Source: Clostridia bacterium (lineage in GTDB: Bacteria; Bacillota; Clostridia; Oscillospirales; SIG627). Taken from it: a stretch of DNA of 6,580 nt. Numbering within the stretch: position 1 is the first letter of the stretch; each line of letters opens with the position of its first letter. Location: assembly GCA_017408325.1 (NCBI GenBank), contig JAFQUW010000013.1, forward strand, positions 1 to 6,580. Direction: 5' to 3'. The notes beneath the pieces are model-generated. The model was not told the origin of the DNA. It saw only the letters and a program-made list of their open reading frames with translations, and did no database searches. Below are positions 1 to 4,717 of the stretch, piece after piece. A program made the position numbers and the translations under genes.

Positions 1-1
1 A

Positions 2-2494
2 GCGCACGTAGTAGGGCACCTTGTGTTTTGCCATATGATCCATCACGTACTTTTTGATCTCCTCCTCGGTGGCGGTTATGCCGGGCTTCAAGATGATACA
101 CGCCATGATCTGCTCGCCGTAGTCCTTGTCGGGCACGCCGATGACCTGTACGTCGCTGATCTTTTCGTAGGTGTAGAGGAAGTCCTCGATCTCCTTGGGG
201 TAGATGTTCTCACCGCCGCGGATGATCATATCCTTGATGCGGCCGGTGATCTTGAAATAGCCGTTGTCGTCGCGGCGGGCAAGGTCGCCGGAGTGCAAAA
301 AGCCGTCCTTGTCGATCACGGCGGCAGTCGCCTCGGGCATCTTGTAGTAGCCCTTCATCACGTTGTAGCCGCGCGCACAAAATTCGCCGTCCACGCCGTT
401 TGGCACCTCTTCGCCCGTCTCGGGGTCGACGATCTTGTTTTCCACGGCGAACATCGAGGCTCCGACGGTGTTGACGCGGATCTCGACGGAGTCGGTGGTC
501 TTGGACATCGTCGTCGCAGGAGACGCCTCGGTCTGACCGTAGGTGATGCAGATCTCAGACATATGCATCTTCTCGATGACCTCTTCCATCACCTTGATCG
601 GGCAGGGGGAGCCTGCCATAATGCCGGTGCGCATATGCGAAAAGTCGGTCGAATCAAAGTTCTTGTTCGCCAGCATCGCAATAAACATCGTCGGCACGCC
701 GTGGAAGCAGGTGATCTTCTCGCGGTTGATGCAGTCGAGACCCTTCGTCGGGGAGAAGGCGGGGATCGGGCTCATACAGACGCCGTGCGTCACGGATGCC
801 GTCATCGCAAGCACCATACCGAAGCAGTGGAACATCGGCACCTGGATCATCATACGGTCGTAGTTTGAGAGATCCATGCAGTCGCCGATCGCTTTTCCGT
901 TGTTGACCACGTTGTAATGGGTGAGCATAACGCCCTTGGGGAAGCCCGTGGTGCCGGAGGTGTACTGCATATTGCAGACGTCGTCCTTGTGCACCTCCGC
1001 GGCGCGGCGACTCACCTCCGAGGGGTCGACGGCGTCGCCGAGGGCGAGCGCGTCGTCCCAGGTCAGACAGCCCGGCTGACTCGACTCACAGGTGATGACG
1101 TGGCGCAAAAACGGCAGTTTTTTGACGTGGAGTCCCTCACCCGGCGTCGCCGCGTTCAGTTCGGGACAGATCTTGTGGATGATCTCGTTGTAGTCGGCGT
1201 CCTTGTAGCCGTCGACCATCACGAGGGTGTGCGTGTCGCTCTGGCGCAGGAGGTACTCCGCCTCGTGGATCTTATAGGCGGTGTTGACGGTGACGAGCAC
1301 CGCGCCGATCTTCGTCGTCGCCCAGAAGGTGATGTACCACGCGGGGACGTTCGTCGCCCAGATGGCGACCTTGTCGCCGCGGCCGACGCCGAGGGCGATG
1401 AGCGTGCGCGCGAAGGCGTCCACGTCGTCACGAAATTCGCGCCAGGTGCGCGTATAATCCAGCGTCGTGTAGCGGAAGGCGTAGGCGTCGGGGAAGGTGG
1501 CGACGGCGTGATCGAGCACCTCGGGGAAGGTCAGGTCGATGAGGTGTTCCTTCGGCCAGTAATACTTGCCCGTGCCGCGGTTGTCCGTCTGCAACGGGCA
1601 GGAGAGCGCCTCTTCGCGCGAGAGCATCGGCACGACGGGCAGGTCGTAGCCGCGGCTCGGCGCGTCGTGGTTGTCGGCACCGACGACCACCTGGGCAAAC
1701 TCGCTCATATAATGCACGAACTTCGGGAACACCACGGCGGCGTTCTCGAGGTCGGGGGTATAGCCCTTCAGCCACTCCAGAGAGAGGAAGCCCTCGTAGT
1801 TGATCGAATCGAGTGCGGCGACCATGCTCTCGATGGGAAGGTCGCCCTCACCCATCATTTTATAGGTGATCTCGCCGCCCTCCTCCACGGAGTCCTTGAT
1901 GTGCACGTACTTGATGCGCGCGCCGAGGTGCTCCACCGTCTGCGCGCCACTCTCGCCGAAATAGCGGTAGGGATGGTGCATATCCCAGAGCGCGGCGACG
2001 GAGTCGTGCGCGACGTCGGAGAGCAGGGCGGAAAGGCGCGCGGTGTCGGCGTAGACGCCGTTGGTCTCGCACAGAAGGGTGACGCCTGCCTCCTCGGCCT
2101 TGGGCGCAAGGGCGCGCAGGGATGCGGCGACCGCCGCGTCGTCCACCTCGCCGTCGGGCGCGGCGTGGGCATCCGCCAGAACGCGCACGAACGAGGCGCC
2201 GAGATCCGCGGCAAGACGGATGCAGCGCAAGACGTCCTCCTCCGCCTCTGCGCGGCGCGCAGGATCGGACAGGGGAAGACCCGACGAGACGCAGGGGATC
2301 ACGAGGCTCTTGGACTGAAGCTTTTCGCGCGTGGCGGCGCGGTTTTCTTCGGCAAACGGCTCCTCGATCTTCGAGAACAGGTCCTCGCCGAGTCCGCGCA
2401 GTTCAATGCCGGAAAAGCCCAGATCGCGCGCCATGGAGTAGATCTCCTTGAACGAGAAGCCCGGGCAGGCCATGGTGGAAAATGCAAGTTTCAT
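2..2494 (-). CDS. Fused TIM-barrel isomerase/epimerase and acyl-CoA synthetase (3' end outside window)
   Basis: Reading down from the ATG at 2492-2494 the frame stays open for 831 codons to the window edge. Residues 1-265 are a xylose-isomerase-like/AP-endonuclease-2 TIM barrel: GIELRG (E31), CETNG (E143), WDMHHP (D171, H174), VHIKD (H198) and LEW (E240). The likely metal ligands E143, D171, H198 and E240 are all present, so this half looks active; its sugar or keto-acid substrate is unknown. After a linker (about 266-310) comes an ANL-superfamily acyl-CoA synthetase, activating a carboxylate with ATP and CoA: P-loop TSGTTGFPKG (512-521), YGQTEASP (652-659), HSGDL (734-738), hinge TGRIKDMIIRGGENIYP (750-766). 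The closest remembered relative is ACSF2-type medium-chain synthetase. The A10 catalytic lysine should lie 20-30 residues past the edge. AAGGAG lies 8 nt before the start. The linker methionine M290 has no ribosome binding site, so a real fusion is favoured over two genes. A T-box leader controls it. Confidence 0.9.
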   Translation of the reverse strand, partial: MKLAFSTMACPGFSFKEIYSMARDLGFSGIELRGLGEDLFSKIEEPFAEENRAATREKLQSKSLVIPCVSSGLPLSDPARRAEAEEDVLRCIRLAADLGASFVRVLADAHAAPDGEVDDAAVAASLRALAPKAEEAGVTLLCETNGVYADTARLSALLSDVAHDSVAALWDMHHPYRYFGESGAQTVEHLGARIKYVHIKDSVEEGGEITYKMMGEGDLPIESMVAALDSINYEGFLSLEWLKGYTPDLENAAVVFPKFVHYMSEFAQVVVGADNHDAPSRGYDLPVVPMLSREEALSCPLQTDNRGTGKYYWPKEHLIDLTFPEVLDHAVATFPDAYAFRYTTLDYTRTWREFRDDVDAFARTLIALGVGRGDKVAIWATNVPAWYITFWATTKIGAVLVTVNTAYKIHEAEYLLRQSDTHTLVMVDGYKDADYNEIIHKICPELNAATPGEGLHVKKLPFLRHVITCESSQPGCLTWDDALALGDAVDPSEVSRRAAEVHKDDVCNMQYTSGTTGFPKGVMLTHYNVVNNGKAIGDCMDLSNYDRMMIQVPMFHCFGMVLAMTASVTHGVCMSPIPAFSPTKGLDCINREKITCFHGVPTMFIAMLANKNFDSTDFSHMRTGIMAGSPCPIKVMEEVIEKMHMSEICITYGQTEASPATTMSKTTDSVEIRVNTVGASMFAVENKIVDPETGEEVPNGVDGEFCARGYNVMKGYYKMPEATAAVIDKDGFLHSGDLARRDDNGYFKITGRIKDMIIRGGENIYPKEIEDFLYTYEKISDVQVIGVPDKDYGEQIMACIILKPGITATEEEIKKYVMDHMAKHKVPYYVR

Positions 2495-2502
2495 AAACGT
2501 TT

Positions 2503-2508
2503 CTCCTT
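2503..2508 (-). promoter_or_regulatory. Ribosome binding site of the fused gene
   Basis: AAGGAG on the minus strand with an 8-nt spacer to the ATG at 2494. It fixes the start of the fused gene and lies downstream of the T-box terminator, as expected for transcription attenuation. Confidence 0.8.
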
Positions 2509-2527
2509 GTTCCTCGGAGGGGAAAAC

Positions 2528-2569
2528 AAAAAACGCCTTCGCCTCTCCTTCGCATAAGAGACGAAAGCG
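2528..2569 (-). terminator. Intrinsic terminator of the T-box leader
   Basis: On the minus strand, 2569-2557 (CGCTTTCGTCTCT) pairs over 13 bp, including G-U pairs, with 2546-2534 (AGAGGCGAAGGCG) around a 10-nt loop, followed at once by six Ts (2533-2528). The 5' arm contains CTCT, which can instead pair with AGAG at the start of the T-box motif. This gives the mutually exclusive terminator/antiterminator pair typical of T-boxes. Confidence 0.88.
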
Positions 2570-2576
2570 ACTGCTT

Positions 2577-2591
2577 CCGCGGTACCACTCT
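2577..2591 (-). promoter_or_regulatory. Conserved T-box sequence / antiterminator 5' side
   Basis: The minus strand reads AGAGTGGTACCGCGG, close to the T-box consensus AGGGTGGNACCGCG whose bulge pairs with the tRNA acceptor end. It lies 8 nt upstream of the terminator stem. Confidence 0.92.
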
Positions 2592-2806
2592 TTTTGGTGC
2601 AGGTGCACCCACTCTGCGGCGTCGAAAAACGCCTCCCCGTCTCACGGTGGGGTGCCGTCTGTCCCTACTCTCACGGGATTTGGGGGCAGCCGCTCGGCGG
2701 TGAGGAAAGAAGGCTCGCCTTTGCTGTCTCGCACCGTCCGACAGCTCTCTGGATAAGACGTTTTTGCTTCTCTTGTCCGCGTCAACGCGTTTCTTTTTAC
2801 CTTGGT

Positions 2807-2835
2807 ACTATACCATTTGCCCCGTTTCTTGTCAA
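2807..2835 (-). promoter_or_regulatory. Sigma-A promoter for the T-box leader and fused gene
   Basis: The minus strand has TTGACA (2835-2830), a 17-nt spacer and TATAGT (2812-2807), with an extended -10 TGG immediately upstream. Transcription should start near 2800, just before stem I of the T-box. This is a near-consensus promoter, so control is probably mostly at the attenuator. Confidence 0.85.
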
Positions 2836-2839
2836 GGGG

Positions 2840-2868
2840 CAGACAAAAACTTTTTTCTATGGTATAAT
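2840..2868 (+). promoter_or_regulatory. Promoter of the HAD phosphatase gene
   Basis: A perfect TATAAT (2863-2868) is preceded by an extended -10 TGG. The -35 is weaker, CAGACA (2840-2845), with a 17-nt spacer. It is back-to-back with the T-box promoter: the two -35 boxes are 4 nt apart. The predicted 5' leader is about 25 nt. Confidence 0.7.
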
Positions 2869-2900
2869 CATGCAAGCAAAACGAAGCCACGGAGGAAAGA

Positions 2901-3584
2901 ATGTTTTCCGAGATCAAGTACGTCCTTCTGGACGTCGACAATACCCTGCTCGACTTTGACGCCGGTGCGCGCGAGGCGGCGAAAAAAGCCTTCGTCAAAT
3001 GGGGGCTTGACCCTGCGCGTTACGACCACGCCGTCTTCACACGCATCAACGACTCCCTTTGGTCCGCACTGGAGCGCGGCGAACTGAAACGCAGTGAGAT
3101 CCACCGCACGCGCTGGACGAAGATCTTCAACGCCCTCGGCATCGACGCCGACGGGGAACTCTTTGAGGCGGCGTTTCTTTCGGCGATCCCCGAGTCCGTC
3201 GTGCCCGTCGAGGGCGCGCTTGACCTTCTCGTCTACCTGTCGAAAAAATACCCCCTCTACGCCGCGTCCAACGCGCCGCACGAGCAGCAGAAAAAACGCC
3301 TGAAGGCGGCGGGAATGCTCGACTTCTTCTCCGACGTCTTCACCTCGGAGCGACTCGGCGCGGCAAAGCCCTCCTCCGCCTTCTTCGACGGCGTCTTCCG
3401 CACGCTCCCGGACGTCGACCCCTCCCACTGCGTGATGATCGGCGACAGCCTCTCCGCCGATATCGTCGGAGGGGCGCGCTACGGGCTCAAGACCGTCTTC
3501 TTCGACTTCAAGCGCACGATGCAGACCTCCCCCTTTGCCGACTGCACCGTCTTCTCCCTCGCCACCGTTCAAAATCTGTTATAA
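2901..3584 (+). CDS. HAD-superfamily phosphatase, YjjG-type nucleotidase
   Basis: The 227-residue protein has the four HAD motifs in order: DVDNT (D11 nucleophile, D13 acid/base), SNA (S123), K156 in AAKP, and GDSLSADI (G181, D182, D187). The cap between motifs I and II is helical, with NDSLW and a following GEL segment resembling E. coli YjjG, a 5'-nucleotidase acting on non-canonical pyrimidine nucleotides. The length fits that family. It is cytoplasmic, with no signal peptide or membrane segment. GGAGG (2891-2895) lies 5 nt before the ATG and fixes the start. It is a single-gene unit between its own promoter and a terminator just after the stop, and divergent from the T-box gene, so no shared pathway is implied. 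HAD substrate ranges are broad, so a sugar-phosphate or other phosphate ester is possible. Confidence 0.88.
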   Translation: MFSEIKYVLLDVDNTLLDFDAGAREAAKKAFVKWGLDPARYDHAVFTRINDSLWSALERGELKRSEIHRTRWTKIFNALGIDADGELFEAAFLSAIPESVVPVEGALDLLVYLSKKYPLYAASNAPHEQQKKRLKAAGMLDFFSDVFTSERLGAAKPSSAFFDGVFRTLPDVDPSHCVMIGDSLSADIVGGARYGLKTVFFDFKRTMQTSPFADCTVFSLATVQNLL

Positions 3585-3591
3585 TCGCAAA

Positions 3592-3625
3592 GCAGAAGCC
3601 CGAAGCGGGGCGTTCTGCGGTTTTT
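3592..3625 (+). terminator. Intrinsic terminator after the HAD gene
   Basis: GCAGAA-GCCC (3592-3601) pairs with GGGC (3608-3611), a bulged G, then TTCTGC (3613-3618), followed by GG and five Ts (3621-3625). It begins 8 nt after the HAD stop codon. Confidence 0.75.
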
Positions 3626-3821
3626 CGTCTCGGAGGTTTTGTAAAACGGCTGACTTTGCTTTCCCTGTAACTGCTCTTTTGGCGGTGGAAGCAGAGAAAA
3701 ATGCTGTCCTTTCCAAATGGCAGGAAGAAAAAGAGCCGTTTGCCCTGAGGGGGGAACTTGCAAAGCAAGAAGCGGCGAACAAGAAAGGAATGCGGAAGAA
3801 AGAAGGCGCCCAAACCGAACG
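3626..3821. other. Gene-free, lower-G+C intergenic interval
   Basis: About 196 bases between the HAD terminator and the bidirectional terminator. The sequence is visibly richer in A and in AAG/GAA runs than the flanking genes. Short open frames cross it on both strands but none has a ribosome binding site or a recognisable product. Its main content is the extended hairpin at 3654-3765, listed separately. Confidence 0.6.
3654..3765. ncRNA. Candidate structured RNA or repeat: long imperfect hairpin
   Basis: Nested pairings read on the plus strand: CTTTGC (3654-3659) with GCAAAG (3760-3765); TTCCC (3661-3665) with GGGAA (3752-3756); GCTCTTTT (3673-3680) with AAAAGAGC (3729-3736); TGGAA (3686-3690) with TTCCA (3711-3715), enclosing CAG/CTG. 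Between the first two stems and the 8-bp stem is an asymmetric internal loop whose 3' side holds a mini-hairpin CCC-TGA-GGG (3743-3751). A closing stem, a central bubble with a small 3' hairpin and an apical arm recall 6S RNA. However, the conserved Firmicutes 6S sequence as I remember it is not obvious, no clear promoter is seen and the strand is unknown. An interspersed repeat is an equal alternative. Confidence 0.3.
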
Positions 3822-3852
3822 AAAAACCGCCGACGAAACGTCGGCGGTTTTT
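3822..3852. terminator. Bidirectional intrinsic terminator
   Basis: A perfect 14-bp inverted repeat, AAAAACCGCCGACG (3822-3835) and CGTCGGCGGTTTTT (3839-3852), with a 3-nt loop and a T run on both strands. It starts 10 nt past the stop codon of the Crp/Fnr gene on the minus strand and would also stop plus-strand transcription from the HAD side. Confidence 0.92.
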
Positions 3853-3862
3853 GCTTGCCTTT

Positions 3863-4531
3863 TCAGTTTGCCGCAAGCTCTCGCAGGCGGGCGCGGTCCA
3901 GAAGCAGGACCTTTCCGCGTGCGAGGGTGACGAGTCCCTCGCCCTCGAAGTATTTCAACAGGCGGCTGACCGCCTCTCGCGCACTGGCGATGTTGCGGGC
4001 GATGTCCTCGTGCGTGAAGGAAAGCTCGTCGGTCTTCTGCCGCACGCTCTCGTCGTAGAGAAATCCCGCGAGGCGGCGGTCCAGCGAAAGGAAGAGGATC
4101 TGCTGCAGGACCCACATCACGTCGGAAAAGCGTTCGACGGTCTTGTTTAAGGCGAAAATTTCAGCCGCGGGGTGACGGGCGCAGACCTCGGCGAAGGCGC
4201 CTGCCGACAACACGAAGCAGTCGCTGTCCTCCTCGGCGATGAAGTGGACGTCAAAAGTGACCGCCTCGATGACGCAGGAGGCGGAGAGCATACAGAAGTC
4301 CTCCTCGTGCAGGCGATACAGCGTGACCTCGCGCCCTTCCTCGGAGATGAGCGACGCGCGCAGACAGCCCGAACGCACGATCGTCAGTCCGGGACAGCTC
4401 GCGCCGTCGTGCACGACGGTGCCGCGCGCATACCGCACCTCGCGCGCATGGTCGCAAAGGCGATTTTTCTCGTCGGTCGAAAGACTCTCCCAAAAAGGAA
4501 AGATCTCGGAAAACAACCGTTCGCAAGACAT
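3863..4531 (-). CDS. Crp/Fnr-family transcriptional regulator
   Basis: The 222-residue protein has the usual Crp/Fnr size and layout: an N-terminal cyclic-nucleotide-binding-type beta-roll (about 10-125), a dimer helix (about 125-155) and a C-terminal winged helix (about 165-219). The recognition helix has R185, E186 and R190 in SAREAVSR, in the register of CRP R180/E181/R185, so TGTGA-like half-sites are expected. The CRP cAMP-contact motif is not evident; the equivalent stretch is FCMLSASC (C80, C86), seen in clostridial members, so cAMP binding is doubtful. There is no N-terminal Fnr-type Cys cluster. Effector unknown; thiol or redox sensing is possible. AGGAGG (4545-4540) lies 8 nt before the ATG. 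It is divergent from the LarA homologue, the arrangement known for LarR and LarA in lactobacilli, and probably controls that gene and/or itself. Confidence 0.9.
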   Translation of the reverse strand: MSCERLFSEIFPFWESLSTDEKNRLCDHAREVRYARGTVVHDGASCPGLTIVRSGCLRASLISEEGREVTLYRLHEEDFCMLSASCVIEAVTFDVHFIAEEDSDCFVLSAGAFAEVCARHPAAEIFALNKTVERFSDVMWVLQQILFLSLDRRLAGFLYDESVRQKTDELSFTHEDIARNIASAREAVSRLLKYFEGEGLVTLARGKVLLLDRARLRELAAN

Positions 4532-4539
4532 CTCTTCAC

Positions 4540-4545
4540 CCTCCT
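4540..4545 (-). promoter_or_regulatory. Ribosome binding site of the Crp/Fnr gene
   Basis: AGGAGG on the minus strand with an 8-nt spacer to the ATG at 4531. It supports this start over internal ones. Confidence 0.8.
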
Positions 4546-4554
4546 TTTTTCTTG

Positions 4555-4583
4555 ATTATACCCTTCTTTTCCGACACGCGCAA
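4555..4583 (-). promoter_or_regulatory. Putative promoter of the Crp/Fnr gene
   Basis: The minus strand has a perfect TATAAT (4560-4555); the hexamer 17 nt upstream is TTGCGC (4583-4578), matching only TTG of the -35. The leader would be about 17 nt. The poor -35 would suit an activator-dependent or autoregulated promoter. Confidence 0.6.
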
Positions 4584-4604
4584 GTCCCCCGGGGGTTTTT
4601 TCGC

Positions 4605-4640
4605 AAAAAGAGGGGCGCAAAGTGTGAAAACCTCGCCCTC
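4605..4640 (-). terminator. Possible minus-strand terminator between the divergent promoters
   Basis: On the minus strand GAGGGCG (4640-4634) pairs with CGCCCCTC (4617-4610) with one bulged G and a 16-nt loop, followed by TTTTT (4609-4605). It could shield the Crp/Fnr promoter from antisense transcription. The large loop makes this uncertain. Confidence 0.3.
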
Positions 4641-4680
4641 TCTTTTCGTTTTTTCTTGCAATTAGGGCGACAAAGTGTTA
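4618..4680. repeat. Direct repeat CAAAGTGT(G/T)A, two copies 53 bp apart
   Basis: Copies start at 4618 (CAAAGTGTGA) and 4671 (CAAAGTGTTA), each preceded by a GGGCG-like stretch. A 53-bp offset is about five helical turns, placing both on the same DNA face. The first copy contains TGTGA (4623-4627), the half-site expected from the regulator's recognition helix. They may be regulator half-sites; not proven. Confidence 0.4.
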
Positions 4681-4684
4681 CACT
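4656..4684 (+). promoter_or_regulatory. Putative promoter of the larA-like gene
   Basis: TTGCAA (4656-4661), a 17-nt spacer and TACACT (4679-4684); each hexamer matches the consensus at four of six bases. The -10 is covered by the dyads at 4674-4688. AT-rich sequence at 4690-4698 offers another -10, so the start point is uncertain. Confidence 0.4.
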
Positions 4685-4688
4685 GTAA
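4674..4688 (+). promoter_or_regulatory. Overlapping dyads, candidate operator
   Basis: AGTGTTACACT (4674-4684, arms AGTGT/ACACT) overlaps TTACACTGTAA (4678-4688, arms TTACA/TGTAA). They lie over the proposed -10 of the larA-like gene, in the intergenic space shared with a divergent Crp/Fnr regulator, so an operator is plausible. The spacing is not the classic TGTGA-N6-TCACA. Confidence 0.4.
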
Positions 4689-4717
4689 ATAATTATATCC
4701 CACCAAGTGAGGAACCT

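Larger units (their letters stand above)
2528..2800 (-). ncRNA. T-box riboswitch leader, specifier probably CUC (leucine)
   Basis: The diagnostic T-box AGAGTGGTACCGCGG is at 2591-2577 (minus strand). Stem I is recognisable. Its base pairs GCGG (2780-2777) with CCGC (2700-2697), over a kink-turn-like GTTGAC/CGA. The AGAGAG bulge is at 2750-2745. The distal hairpin CTGTC/GACAG (2744-2724) carries a GGTGCGA loop. The 3' side of the specifier loop reads TTTCCTCA directly before the basal CCGC. With the conserved purine taken as A2701, the specifier is CTC at 2704-2702, a common leucine specifier in Firmicutes T-boxes. A short stem GGCGT/ACGCC (2633-2618) matches stem III. Uncharged tRNA-Leu would stabilise the antiterminator and turn on the fused gene downstream. 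The T-box call is secure; the leucine register is an alignment by eye. Confidence 0.92.

Noticed and set aside
23..868. 281-codon plus-strand frame rich in His, Asp and Val
   Set aside because: Antisense shadow of the acyl-CoA synthetase domain; the composition is typical of reverse-strand reading.
1625..1627. Linker methionine M290 as a separate start for the acyl-CoA synthetase
   Set aside because: The sequence before it has no Shine-Dalgarno match and the frame is continuous with the upstream barrel.
917..2557. 546-codon open frame on the plus strand
   Set aside because: It lies opposite the fused gene, has no recognisable domain or ribosome binding site, and its length is explained by high-G+C codon bias; the minus-strand frame carries all the conserved motifs.
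2868..3572. 234-codon minus-strand frame opposite the HAD gene
   Set aside because: The plus strand has all four HAD motifs, a ribosome binding site and a terminator; the minus frame has none.
3580..3585. TATAAT overlapping the HAD stop codon
   Set aside because: No acceptable -35 at 16-18 nt upstream, and a terminator follows at 3592, so a promoter here would give only a very short transcript.
3686..3706. GGAAGCAG stretch recalling SRP (4.5S) RNA helix 8
   Set aside because: The flanking GGTCAGG...GGAA tetraloop architecture needed for SRP RNA is absent.
3535..3930. 131-codon plus-strand frame across the HAD end, the structured interval and the regulator end
   Set aside because: It would read through two intrinsic terminators, has no ribosome binding site and overlaps two real genes.
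4586..4601. CCCCCGGGGG followed by six Ts, resembling a terminator
   Set aside because: With a minimum 4-nt loop only 3 bp remain, and no plus-strand gene lies just upstream to terminate.
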